From the NCBI RefSeq assembly GCF_014873875.1, contig NZ_JADBEM010000001.1:3658001-3722000 (forward strand): 64,000 nucleotides of DNA. The letters are read 5' to 3'. Source of the stretch: Actinopolymorpha pittospori. Its GTDB lineage: Bacteria > Actinomycetota > Actinomycetes > Propionibacteriales > Actinopolymorphaceae. The position numbers were made by a program, and so were the translations under genes. The notes under the pieces are model-generated. The model did no database searches and was not told the origin of the DNA. It was given only the letters and a program-made list of their open reading frames with translations. The first letter of the stretch is position 1. Each line of letters starts with the position of its first letter. Below are positions 33,016 to 41,259 of this stretch, in pieces.

Positions 33016-33049
33016 CCGGCCAGCACGTGACCGGCCAGCACGTGACCGG
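33012..33049 (+). repeat. 15-bp tandem repeat at the hemD end
   Basis: GTGACCGGCCAGCAC is repeated at 33012-33026 and 33027-33041, with a partial third copy. The hemD stop codon lies in the first unit. Confidence 0.8.
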
Positions 33050-33080
33050 TACGTAGCGAGGACGGGTACGCAGCGACAGT

Positions 33081-33112
33081 CGAAGGGCCGCGCCGCTTGG
33101 CGCGGTCCTTCG
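33081..33112 (+). terminator. Hairpin terminator after the rex-hemACD operon
   Basis: CGAAGGGCCGCGCC (33081-33094) pairs with GGCGCGGTCCTTCG (33099-33112) over a four-base loop, a 14-bp stem with one G-U pair. There is no T-run, as is usual in actinobacteria. Confidence 0.75.
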
Positions 33113-33126
33113 TCGTCTGGTGGCGC

Positions 33127-33138
33127 GGCACTTGTGCC
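33127..33138. promoter_or_regulatory. Palindrome GGCACTTGTGCC upstream of hemB
   Basis: The 12-bp dyad GGCAC-TT-GTGCC is followed immediately by ACAACTTGTGCCC, repeating one half-site. It lies about 95 bases before the hemB start and could be an operator. Confidence 0.4.
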
Positions 33139-33220
33139 ACAACTTGTGCCCAGTTCGCCGGGTTCGACACGATCCGTACTGGCGCGCGGGTGTCGTTCGC
33201 CCGGGCCGGGCGGGGCCGGA

Positions 33221-33226
33221 TAGCCT
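33221..33226 (+). promoter_or_regulatory. -10 box TAGCCT, leaderless hemB
   Basis: TAGCCT ends seven bases before ATG 33234; no Shine-Dalgarno sequence is present. Confidence 0.5.
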
Positions 33227-33233
33227 CATACCC

Positions 33234-34208
33234 ATGGGTTTTCCGGAGATCCGTCCCCGACGACTGCGTACGACGCCCTCGATGCGCAGGCTGGTCGCCG
33301 AGACCGAAGTACCACCCCGGTCTCTCGTTCTCCCGATGTTCGTCCGGGAGGGTGCGACCGAACCGACGCCGATCCTCTCCATGCCTGGCGTCGTCCAGCA
33401 CAGCCTCGACAGCCTGCGCAAGGCCGTCGTCGAGGCGGCCGAGGCCGGTGTGGGCGGATTGATGCTGTTCGCGATCCCGCGGGAGAAGGACGCTGTCGGG
33501 TCCGGCGCGACCGACCCCGACGGGATTCTCAACGTCGCGATCCGCGAGGTCGTCTCCGAGGTCGGTGAGGCCAGTGTGGTGATGGCCGACCTGTGCCTCG
33601 ACGAGTTCACCGACCACGGGCACTGTGGGGTGCTGACTCCTGACGGCCGGGTCGACAACGACGCCACCCTGGAGCGCTACGCCGACATGGCGGTGGCCCA
33701 GGCGCAGGCCGGGGTCCACATGGTCGCTCCGAGCGGAATGATGGACGGCCAGATCGGTGTGATCCGGGCCGCGCTCGACCGGGCCGGGCGCACCGACGTG
33801 AGCACGATGGCCTACGCCGTGAAGTACGCCTCGGCCTTCTTCGGGCCGTTCCGCGACGCGGTCGAGTCGAGCCTGGAAGGTGATCGCAGGACCTACCAGC
33901 AGGATCCCGCCAACGCGACGGAGTCCCTGCGTGAGGTCGCGCTCGACGTCGCCGAAGGCGCCGACATCGTGATCGTCAAGCCCGCGTTGGGATATCTCGA
34001 CGTCGTACGCCGGGTGAAGGACGCGGTTGACATCCCCGTCGCCGCCTACAACGTCTCCGGTGAGTACTCCATGCTGGAGGCCGCCGCCGCCCAGGGCTGG
34101 ATCGACCGCGAACGCGCGATCCTCGAGGCGCTGACCTCGATCCGGCGTGCGGGCGCCGACATCGTCCTGACCTACTGGGCCGTCGAGGCCGCCCGGCTGT
34201 TGCGCTGA
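33234..34208 (+). CDS. hemB: Delta-aminolevulinic acid dehydratase (porphobilinogen synthase)
   Basis: 324 residues. It condenses two aminolevulinates to porphobilinogen. SLVLPMFVREG, MADLCLDEFTDHGHCG (metal-site region, with a Cys/Asp/His mix rather than three Cys), the Schiff-base Lys in MAYAVKYASAFFGPFRDA and the second active-site Lys in ADIVIVKPALGYLD are all visible. ATG 33234 lacks a ribosome binding site and lies seven bases from a TAGCCT box, so the mRNA is probably leaderless and independent of the hemACD operon. Confidence 0.96.
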   Translation: MGFPEIRPRRLRTTPSMRRLVAETEVPPRSLVLPMFVREGATEPTPILSMPGVVQHSLDSLRKAVVEAAEAGVGGLMLFAIPREKDAVGSGATDPDGILNVAIREVVSEVGEASVVMADLCLDEFTDHGHCGVLTPDGRVDNDATLERYADMAVAQAQAGVHMVAPSGMMDGQIGVIRAALDRAGRTDVSTMAYAVKYASAFFGPFRDAVESSLEGDRRTYQQDPANATESLREVALDVAEGADIVIVKPALGYLDVVRRVKDAVDIPVAAYNVSGEYSMLEAAAAQGWIDRERAILEALTSIRRAGADIVLTYWAVEAARLLR

Positions 34209-34321
34209 CGGCCGCCCCTCCGGCGCGGCCCGCGCGCGCCGGCGACGGGCGTCCACCCACCTGGTGACGCGACCAGGTCGCCTACCACGACCGGCGTCCC
34301 GCTCGACCGACACACCGAACC

Positions 34322-34357
34322 CGAACCCCTGCCGCGACTATGGGTGGCAGGGGTTCG
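34322..34357 (+). terminator. Terminator-like hairpin after hemB
   Basis: CGAACCCCTGCC (34322-34333) and GGCAGGGGTTCG (34346-34357) pair perfectly over a 12-base loop. It may also bound the minus-strand RNA that runs toward it. Confidence 0.75.
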
Positions 34358-34444
34358 ACGCTGTGTGGACGCGAACGATGTGGCCACTTTCGGACATCGA
34401 CTGATCGTTTTGGTGGGCGTCGGAGTGAGTGATGAGTGTGGAGA

Positions 34445-34560
34445 AATGGAGGGGCCGCCGCGGCGCCCGGTCGGGGGGGAGGTAACCAGGCGCCGCGACG
34501 GCCGAGGAGGCTCGGCGCGCCCGGGGGGGTGAGGGCGCCGAGCCGGTCTTGGTGCCGCGG
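34445..34560 (-). ncRNA. 6C-type small RNA
   Basis: On the minus strand two strong stem-loops follow each other. The first is a 10-bp stem (34544-34535 with 34518-34509) and the second a 15-bp stem with one mismatch (34503-34489 with 34467-34453). Each loop contains a run of seven C. Two adjacent hairpins with at least six C in each loop define the actinobacterial 6C RNA family (B11 in M. tuberculosis), whose C-rich loops are thought to pair with G-rich ribosome binding sites. The exact ends are not determined. Confidence 0.75.
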
Positions 34561-34920
34561 TCGGTGTGGACCACGCGGACTCAGAGAAAGTCTTTGGGAC
34601 AGCTGTACTGGAGGTAGTGAGCGTATCGGGCTTTGGTGGATGCCTGCGACACAACCGAGATGGTTGTCCACAGTCCCTGATCGGCTGGGTGCCGTTTGTG
34701 CCGCTGTGGTCTGTCAGCGGTCCCCCGCGTCATCACGACCTCCCCGGCTCACGACTCACCATACGTCGCCGCCCTCTGCGTTTGAAGTCTGCGCCTTCGT
34801 CGTTTCAACGACCCCGGAGGCGAACGGTTACGGCTGTGATCACAAACTTCTCGGCCCCGATCATCGGGGTGTCGCACCCGCCCTGCCGGCCTGCGAACGG
34901 GGGCGAGAGACAATGACGCG

Positions 34921-36267
34921 GTGACCGAGCCTGGAACTCCCGCGAGCCGTGGCCAACGCGCCTCCGAGGCGCTCTTCGAGCGTGCCCAAGCAGTCACCCC
35001 AGGTGGCGTCAACTCACCGGTCCGCGCCTTTCGCGCGGTTGGTGGGACACCGAGATTCGTCACCTCCGCCCGGGGGCCCTACCTGCGAGACGCCGACGGG
35101 AACGAATACGTCGATCTCATCGGCTCGTGGGGGCCGATGATCCTGGGCCACGCGCATCCGGAGGTCGTGGCCGCCGTCACCGCCGCCGTGTCGGCCGGTA
35201 CGTCCTACGGCACTCCCACCAGGCCCGAGGTCGAACTCGCCGAGGAGATCGTCGACCGGACGCCCATCGACCAGGTGAGATTCGTCTCATCGGGCACCGA
35301 GGCCACGATGTCCTCCATCCGGCTGGCCCGAGGGGTGACCGGTCGGGCGAAGCTCGTGAAGTTCGCGGGTTGCTACCACGGCCACGTCGACGCGCTGCTC
35401 GCGTCCGCGGGTTCGGGCGTCGCGACCTTCGGTCTCCCCGACACCCCGGGCGTCACCGGCGCCCAGGCCTCCGACACCCTCGTCGTTCCCTACAACGACC
35501 GCGCCGCCGTCTCGACGGTCTTCGAACGCTACGGCGACCAGATCGCCGCCATCATCACCGAGGCGGCACCCGGCAACATGGGCGCGGTCCCGCCCGAGGA
35601 GGGCTTCAACGCGTTTCTCGCGCAGACCGCCCACCAGCACGGCGCGCTGTTCATCTCCGACGAGGTGATGACGGGCTTCCGGGTCACCCGGTCCGGCTGG
35701 CACGGGATCGACGGTGTGGTGCCCGACCTGGTGACGTTCGGCAAGGTGATGGGCGGTGGATTCCCGGCCGCGGCGTTCGGCGGAAAGGCCTCCTACATGG
35801 AGCGGCTGTCGCCGTCGGGGCCGGTCTACCAGGCGGGAACGCTCGCCGGTAACCCCGTCGCCACCACGGCGGGTCTGACGACCCTGCGTCTCGCGACCAG
35901 TGAGGTCTACGCCCATCTCGACCGGACGGCCGCCACGATCGCCGGCATCGTCAGCGAGGCGCTCAGCAAGGAAGGCGTCCCTCATCTCCCGCAGTTCGCC
36001 GGGAACCTCTTCAGCATCTTCTTCGTAGACCCGGCGGAAGTACCGCGCGTACGCGACTTCGACGACGCCCGCACCCAGGCCCAACACCGCTTCCGTGCGT
36101 TCTTCCACGCCATGCTGGACGGCGGCGTGCATCTGCCGCCCAGTGCCTTCGAGGTGTGGTTCGTGAGCGCCGCGCACGACGAGGAGGCCGTCGAGCGCAT
36201 CGCCAGGGCGGTCCCGGCGGCGGCGCGTACGGCCGCGGCAGCCCAGCCCGACGGGGAGGCCGGGTGA
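34921..36267 (+). CDS. hemL: Glutamate-1-semialdehyde 2,1-aminomutase
   Basis: 448 residues. It isomerises glutamate-1-semialdehyde, the HemA product, to 5-aminolevulinate using PLP/PMP. AVTPGGVNSPVRAF at the N-terminus, RFVSSGTEATMSSIRLAR, FAGCYHGHVDALL, LFISDEVMTGFRV and the PLP-binding Lys in VTFGKVMGGGFPAAAFGG are all diagnostic. The GTG start at 34921 has only a weak GAGAGA upstream. It follows a long gap holding a small RNA, so it is transcribed apart from hemB. Confidence 0.97.
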   Translation: MTEPGTPASRGQRASEALFERAQAVTPGGVNSPVRAFRAVGGTPRFVTSARGPYLRDADGNEYVDLIGSWGPMILGHAHPEVVAAVTAAVSAGTSYGTPTRPEVELAEEIVDRTPIDQVRFVSSGTEATMSSIRLARGVTGRAKLVKFAGCYHGHVDALLASAGSGVATFGLPDTPGVTGAQASDTLVVPYNDRAAVSTVFERYGDQIAAIITEAAPGNMGAVPPEEGFNAFLAQTAHQHGALFISDEVMTGFRVTRSGWHGIDGVVPDLVTFGKVMGGGFPAAAFGGKASYMERLSPSGPVYQAGTLAGNPVATTAGLTTLRLATSEVYAHLDRTAATIAGIVSEALSKEGVPHLPQFAGNLFSIFFVDPAEVPRVRDFDDARTQAQHRFRAFFHAMLDGGVHLPPSAFEVWFVSAAHDEEAVERIARAVPAAARTAAAAQPDGEAG

Positions 36268-36339
36268 GCACACCGCATCGGGCCGGAGACGCGCCGACTC
36301 GCGTCCCGGCCGCACCGCCCCTACCGAGCAGGAGCGCCT

Positions 36340-36996
36340 GTGAGTGAAAGCCGCACCGTCGTCCATCTGCTGCGGCACGGCGAGGTCGACAACCCCCGCA
36401 AGGTTCTCTACGGCCGGCTGCCCGGCTACCACCTGTCCGAACTCGGCCGGGAGATGGCCGGCCGGGTCGCCGAGGTGGTGGCGCCGCGCGACATCGTGCA
36501 CGTCACCGCCTCGCCGCTGGAACGGGCGCAGGAGACGGCCGGGCCGATCGCCGACAAGTTCGGATTGACGGTGGGGCGCGACGAGCGCCTCATCGAGGCG
36601 GCCAACGTCTTCGAGGGCATGACGTTCGGTGTGGGCGACGGTTCGCTGCGCCGGCCGGGTTCCTGGAAGCACCTGCGCAACCCGCTGCGGCCCTCCTGGG
36701 GCGAGCCCTACCGCGCGATCGTGGTGCGCATGCTCGCGGCGATGGCTGACGCGCGGACGGCCGCCGAGGGGCACGAGGCGCTGCTCGTCTCCCACCAGCT
36801 GCCGATCTGGACCGTCCGCTCCTACGTCGAGGGACGTCGGCTGTGGCATGACCCGCGCCGACGTCAATGCACGCTTGCGAGCCTGACGACGTTCACCTAC
36901 GACGGCGACCGGATCGTCTCCGTCGACTACTCCGAGCCCGCCGCCGACCTGCTGCCCACCGCGGTCACGGGCAGGAAGTTCGTCGCGGGAGCCTGA
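36340..36996 (+). CDS. Histidine phosphatase (phosphoglycerate mutase-like)
   Basis: 218 residues. LLRHGEVDN is the RHG catalytic motif, SPLERAQETAGPIA the second Arg, and LLVSHQLPIW carries the second catalytic His. This is a phosphatase-type member of the superfamily; the substrate is unknown. CAGGAG precedes GTG 36340. In mycobacteria the same gene lies between hemL and the thioredoxin-like gene (Rv0525), so its placement is conserved, possibly with a role linked to heme or cytochrome maturation. Confidence 0.88.
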   Translation: MSESRTVVHLLRHGEVDNPRKVLYGRLPGYHLSELGREMAGRVAEVVAPRDIVHVTASPLERAQETAGPIADKFGLTVGRDERLIEAANVFEGMTFGVGDGSLRRPGSWKHLRNPLRPSWGEPYRAIVVRMLAAMADARTAAEGHEALLVSHQLPIWTVRSYVEGRRLWHDPRRRQCTLASLTTFTYDGDRIVSVDYSEPAADLLPTAVTGRKFVAGA

Positions 36997-37003
36997 GGTC
37001 GCC

Positions 37004-37615
37004 ATGTGGTCGAAGTGCTCGAGACGCCGTGTGTCCGCGCTGGCGGGTGCCCTGGTGGCGTTCGCCCTCGTCGCCGGGTGCAGCAGCAGCGGAGGCGGCG
37101 GAGGCGGCGGCTCGCAGTCGGGCACCAACACCACCCGCTTCGTCGCCGGTAGCGGCACGGTGACGAGCATGGCCCCGGGCGAACGCCGGGCCGCGCCGGC
37201 GCTGTCGGGTAAGGATCTGGACGGCAAGCCCGTCCGACTCTCCGACTACCGCGGCAAGATCGTCGTCCTCAACGTCTGGGGTTCGTGGTGCCCGCCGTGC
37301 CGCAAGGAGGCGCCCGACCTCGCCGCCGCGGCCGCGGCCCTGCGGCCGAAGGGTGTGGAGTTCCTCGGCATCAACACCCGCGACCTCACCGAGCAGCCCG
37401 CACAGGCCTTCGTCCGGCGGTTCAAGGTGCCCTACCCGAGCATCTTCGACCCCGACGGTGAGCAGTTGCTCGGGTTCCGCGACACCCTGCCGCCGAGCGC
37501 CATCCCCTCGACCCTGGTGATCGACACGCAGGGGCGCGTCGCGGCCCGGATCCTGGGCTCGGTGAGCAGGAGAACGCTGGAGCAGTTGACCGACGACGTC
37601 GCGGGGTCCACGTGA
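37004..37615 (+). CDS. TlpA/ResA-like thioredoxin lipoprotein for cytochrome c maturation
   Basis: 203 residues. A lipoprotein signal peptide ends in the lipobox LVAGC, followed by a Ser/Gly-rich linker. The thioredoxin domain has WGSWCPPCRKEAP with the CPPC redox pair and the cis-Pro segment PSAIPSTLVID. It should keep apocytochrome c heme-binding Cys reduced on the outer face, fed with electrons by CcdA. Its stop overlaps the next gene (GTGA), and the four genes 37004-41203 form a system II cytochrome c assembly operon. Confidence 0.92.
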   Translation: MWSKCSRRRVSALAGALVAFALVAGCSSSGGGGGGGSQSGTNTTRFVAGSGTVTSMAPGERRAAPALSGKDLDGKPVRLSDYRGKIVVLNVWGSWCPPCRKEAPDLAAAAAALRPKGVEFLGINTRDLTEQPAQAFVRRFKVPYPSIFDPDGEQLLGFRDTLPPSAIPSTLVIDTQGRVAARILGSVSRRTLEQLTDDVAGST

Positions 37616-38421
37616 GCCTGGTCCTCGCCGGCACGTCGGCCGTCGTACCGCTTGCCGCCACGGTCGGCGGGTCGGTCGGTGACGGCTTCGCCGGCGTGGC
37701 CCTGAACGGCTCGCTGCTCATCGCGGTCCCGGTGGCACTGCTCGCCGGGCTGGCGTCGTTCCTGTCCCCGTGCGTGCTCCCGCTGGTGCCGGGCTACCTG
37801 TCCTACGTCACCGGCCTGTCGGGAGCCGACCTCGCCTCCGCCCGGCGGGGGCGGATGCTCGCGGGGTCGGTGTTGTTCGTGCTCGGCTTCGCCCTGGTCT
37901 TCGTCTCGATCGGGGCGCTCTTCGGCGCGGTCGGCTACTTCCTCGCCGACAACGCCGACCTGCTCACCCGGATCCTCGGCGCGGTGGCCATCCTGATGGG
38001 CCTCGCGTTCGTGGGTCTGGTCCCGTGGCTACAGCGCGACATCCGCTTCCACCGGGTTCCCTCGGTGGGCCTGGTCGCGGCGCCCCTGCTCGGCGTGCTC
38101 TTCGGCCTCGGCTGGACGCCCTGCATCGGCCCGACCCTGGGTGTCGCGGCGTCCCTCGCGGTCAACGAGGGCACGGCCGGGCGCGGCTCGGTCCTGATGC
38201 TCGCCTACGCCCTCGGCCTGGGCGTCCCGTTCGTGCTGGTGGCGCTCGGCTTCCGGCGGTTGCTGGGCGGGCTGGCCTTCGTCCGCCGGCACCACGTCTG
38301 GGTGACCCGGGCGGGCGGGGCGCTGCTCGTCCTCGTCGGGATCGCGATGGTGACCGGCCTGTGGGACTCCCTGATCGATCCCATGCGGCAGTGGGTCAGC
38401 AACTTCTCGACGGTGGTGTGA
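37612..38421 (+). CDS. ccdA: CcdA-type transmembrane thiol-disulfide carrier
   Basis: 269 residues with six predicted membrane segments. ASFLSPCVLPLVPGYLSYVTG and GWTPCIGPTLGVAAS hold the two conserved membrane Cys that shuttle reducing power from cytoplasmic thioredoxin to the extracytoplasmic ResA-like protein. The first ~30 residues form a slightly hydrophobic leader before the core. GTG 37612 overlaps the upstream stop by four bases. resB follows two bases after its end. Confidence 0.93.
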   Translation: MSLVLAGTSAVVPLAATVGGSVGDGFAGVALNGSLLIAVPVALLAGLASFLSPCVLPLVPGYLSYVTGLSGADLASARRGRMLAGSVLFVLGFALVFVSIGALFGAVGYFLADNADLLTRILGAVAILMGLAFVGLVPWLQRDIRFHRVPSVGLVAAPLLGVLFGLGWTPCIGPTLGVAASLAVNEGTAGRGSVLMLAYALGLGVPFVLVALGFRRLLGGLAFVRRHHVWVTRAGGALLVLVGIAMVTGLWDSLIDPMRQWVSNFSTVV

Positions 38422-38423
38422 CG

Positions 38424-40124
38424 ATGGCGCAGACGCAGCAACGCGAAGAGTCGGCCAGCAGGACCGAGCCCCGGTCGGCGCCCCCGATCGGTCCCTGGGA
38501 GCTGGCTCGCTGGGTGTGGCGGCAGCTCACCTCGATGCGCACCGCGCTCATCCTGTTGTTCCTGCTCGCGCTCGGGGCGATCCCGGGCTCGATCATCCCG
38601 CAGCGCCGCGTCAACCCCGTCCAGGTCGCGGACTTCGTCCAGAACAACCCCGAACTCTCGCGCTGGTACGAGCGGTTCGGGCTCTTCGACGTCTTCGGCT
38701 CGCCCTGGTTCGGCGGGATCTACCTGCTGCTGTTGTTGTCGTTGCTCGGCTGCATCCTGCCGCGGACCGTCGCGCACTGGCGGCTGATGCGGTCGCGGCC
38801 ACCGGTGGCGCCGCGCAACCTGCACCGGCTGTCGGCCCACCAGACCTGGACCACGACGTCCGCGCCCGAGGAGGTCCTCACGGTCGCGCGGCGGCAGTTG
38901 CGGTCGCGCAGGTACCGCGTGGTCACCGACGAGACGGCGACCGGCACGTCCTTGTCGGCCGAACGCGGCTACCTCCGTGAGATCGGCAACCTCGTCTTTC
39001 ACGTGGCGATCGTGGTGGTGCTCGTCGGTGTCGCGGTCGGCAGCCTGTTCGGGTTCCGGGGGACCGCGCTGGTCGTGGCCGGCAACGGTTTCTCCAACAC
39101 CGTCACGCAGTACGACGGTTACCAGGGCGGCGCGTTCTTCCACGAGAAGCAACTCGCGCCGTTCTCGCTGAAGGTGGACGCCTTCGACGTCACCTACGAG
39201 ACGTCCGGCGAGGCGCGCGGCGCGGCCCGCTCCTTCAACGCCCGGCTGACCTACTCACCAGAGCCCGGGGCGCGGACCCGCAAGTACGACCTGCAGGTCA
39301 ACCATCCCTTGCACGTGGACGGCACCGAGGTCCACCTGAGCGGCTACGGCTACGCGCCGCGGTTCACGGTGCACGACGGCAGCGGGAAGGTGGCCTTCTC
39401 CGGGCCGGTGCCCTTCCTCCCGCAGGACGGCATGTTCACCTCGACCGGCGTGGTGAAGGCGCCCGACGCCGAACCCAAGCAGCTCGGCTTCGAGGGGTTC
39501 TTCCTGCCGACCGCGGTCGTCGACCCGCAGCGGGGACCGGTCTCGATCTTCCCGGACGCGCTCAACCCCTCGGTGTTCCTCACGGGGTACGCCGGCGACC
39601 TCGGTCTCGACGCCGGCATCCAGCAGTCCGTCTACGAGCTCGACAAGCAGGGCCTGACCCAGCTGACCGCGAACGGCGGACCCTGGCGGCAGGAGCTCCA
39701 GGTCGGCGAGACGGCGAAGCTCCCCGGTGGTGGCAGCGTGCGCCTCGACGGCTACACCCGGTGGGTCAACCTCCAGATCAGCCGCAATCCCGGCGCCCCC
39801 ATCGCCCTGGTGGGTGCGGTGCTCGCCCTGGCCGGCTTGCTACTATCCCTCGTAGTACGTCGTCGTCGGGTCTGGGTGCGGGTCTCTCAGGTTGACGGGC
39901 GTACGGTGGTCGCGGTCGCCGGCATGGACAGGGGCGAGCGGTTCACCTCGCGTGCCCCTGGCGTGGCCCGGACGGATCCTCCGCAGCGGGGCCGTCCGGA
40001 TCGCGTGGTGAACGACGGGGAGCGCCCGGCCACGGCCGACGGTGAGGAGAACGACCTCGCCATCGAGATCGAGAAAATCGCCGCGGGACTACCCGGTCGC
40101 GCGGAACCGGTCGGGGAGGAGTGA
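38424..40124 (+). CDS. resB: Cytochrome c biogenesis protein ResB
   Basis: 566 residues. Three membrane helices lie in the first ~200 residues (TALILLFLLALGAIPG, IYLLLLLSLLGCILP and NLVFHVAIVVVLVGVAVGSLFG), followed by a large extracytoplasmic domain of about 320 residues and a fourth helix (APIALVGAVLALAGLLLSLVV). A hydrophilic tail follows. QRRVNPVQVADFVQNNP is typical of the family. With CcsB it forms the heme export and ligation complex of system II. ATG 38424 lies three bases after the ccdA stop. Confidence 0.93.
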   Translation: MAQTQQREESASRTEPRSAPPIGPWELARWVWRQLTSMRTALILLFLLALGAIPGSIIPQRRVNPVQVADFVQNNPELSRWYERFGLFDVFGSPWFGGIYLLLLLSLLGCILPRTVAHWRLMRSRPPVAPRNLHRLSAHQTWTTTSAPEEVLTVARRQLRSRRYRVVTDETATGTSLSAERGYLREIGNLVFHVAIVVVLVGVAVGSLFGFRGTALVVAGNGFSNTVTQYDGYQGGAFFHEKQLAPFSLKVDAFDVTYETSGEARGAARSFNARLTYSPEPGARTRKYDLQVNHPLHVDGTEVHLSGYGYAPRFTVHDGSGKVAFSGPVPFLPQDGMFTSTGVVKAPDAEPKQLGFEGFFLPTAVVDPQRGPVSIFPDALNPSVFLTGYAGDLGLDAGIQQSVYELDKQGLTQLTANGGPWRQELQVGETAKLPGGGSVRLDGYTRWVNLQISRNPGAPIALVGAVLALAGLLLSLVVRRRRVWVRVSQVDGRTVVAVAGMDRGERFTSRAPGVARTDPPQRGRPDRVVNDGERPATADGEENDLAIEIEKIAAGLPGRAEPVGEE

Positions 40125-40126
40125 CC

Positions 40127-41203
40127 GTGAGCATGACGCTCGCGAGCCTGTCGGACAACTTCGTCCACGCGGCGACCAGTGTGGTGGCGCTGGCGATGTT
40201 GGCGCACGCCGCCGAATGGGCCTTCACACGGGAACGCCGTACGGCGGTCCAGTCGGCCGAGCGAGCCGCCGCCAAGGCGACCCGCACCACCTCCGGCGCG
40301 GCGGACGCGGTGGGCATGACGTCGGCGGGAGCCGATGTCGCGGCCGAGTCCGCGGGCGGTGGCGTCGCTGTCCTGCCGCGACTCGGTGACGGGACGGGCG
40401 ACCCGACGACCGGCGACTCCACGCCGGGTACCACCAGGGCCGACCGGGCCGACATGTTCAGCCGGATCGGCATCGCGCTCACGATCCTCACCGCCGCGCT
40501 GCTGGGCGCGGGCGTGGTCACCCGGGGCCTCGCGGCCGACCGGGTGCCGTGGGGCAACCTCTACGAGTTCGCGGTCACCGGCAGCTTCGTGGTCACCGTC
40601 GCCTACCTCGTCTCGCTGCGCAAGCTGCGCACGAGCTTCCTCGGGCTGCCGCTGACGGGCTTCATCCTCGTCCTGCTGGGCATCGCGATCACGGTGCTCT
40701 ACATCCCGGTCTCCGGCCTCATCCCCTCCCTCCAGTCGTACTGGCTGGCGATCCACGTCTCGGCGGCCGTCCTCGCGAGTGGTGTCTTCACCCTGGGCGC
40801 GGTGGCGAGCGTGCTGCAGCTGGTGAAGGCGCGCCAGGAACGCCGCGCGCTGGCCGGTGTGGGTGGCGCGTCCGGCAACCTCACCAACCTCCCCTCGTCC
40901 GAGGCGATCGAACGCATCGCCTACCGGCTGCACGCGTTCGCGTTCCCCGTCTGGACGTTCGCGATGATCGCCGGCGCGATCTGGGCGGCAGCGGCCTGGG
41001 GCCGCTACTGGGGTTGGGACCCCAAGGAGACCTGGATGTTCATCACCTGGGTCTGCTACGCGGCCTACCTGCACGCGCGCTCGACCGCCGGATGGCGCAG
41101 CAAGGTGTCCTGGATCTCGCTGGTCGCCTACGGCGCTTTGCTGTTCAACCTGATCGGTGTCAACTTCCTGATCTCGGGGCTGCACTCCTACAGCGGTCTG
41201 TAG
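40127..41203 (+). CDS. ccsB: Cytochrome c synthase component CcsB (CcsA/ResC family)
   Basis: 358 residues with about eight membrane helices. The tryptophan-rich WWD motif, WGRYWGWDPKETWMFITW, handles heme, and conserved His residues include IHVSAAVLASG and the LHARSTAGW region. It attaches heme to apocytochrome c together with ResB. A ~60-residue hydrophilic insert rich in Ala, Gly and Asp follows the first helix. I chose GTG 40127 because GGGGAGGA ends six bases before it; GTG 40121 has no spacing at all. Confidence 0.93.
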   Translation: MSMTLASLSDNFVHAATSVVALAMLAHAAEWAFTRERRTAVQSAERAAAKATRTTSGAADAVGMTSAGADVAAESAGGGVAVLPRLGDGTGDPTTGDSTPGTTRADRADMFSRIGIALTILTAALLGAGVVTRGLAADRVPWGNLYEFAVTGSFVVTVAYLVSLRKLRTSFLGLPLTGFILVLLGIAITVLYIPVSGLIPSLQSYWLAIHVSAAVLASGVFTLGAVASVLQLVKARQERRALAGVGGASGNLTNLPSSEAIERIAYRLHAFAFPVWTFAMIAGAIWAAAAWGRYWGWDPKETWMFITWVCYAAYLHARSTAGWRSKVSWISLVAYGALLFNLIGVNFLISGLHSYSGL

Positions 41204-41259
41204 GCAGCCGCGGGCTCAGGTCCGCACTGCCGCATGACTCCCGCGCGGCCACCGACGGG

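Larger units (their letters stand above)
34209..34920. other. 712-base gap between hemB and hemL
   Basis: No convincing protein gene is seen; frames on both strands are short and read as random. The gap holds ACCTGGT...ACCAGGT at 34259-34278, the hemB terminator, the 6C-type RNA on the minus strand and, from about 34560 to 34920, unassigned sequence with lower GC that should contain the hemL promoter. Confidence 0.6.

Noticed and set aside
34436..34520. Possible c-di-AMP (ydaO) riboswitch in the hemB-hemL gap
   Set aside because: The G-rich segment with GGTAACC looked similar at first, but the pairing and the two C7 loops on the other strand fit 6C far better, and hemL is not a usual target.
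34344..34924. Short plus- and minus-strand frames in the hemB-hemL gap
   Set aside because: No start signal or family feature, and the region is better explained by the terminator and the 6C RNA.
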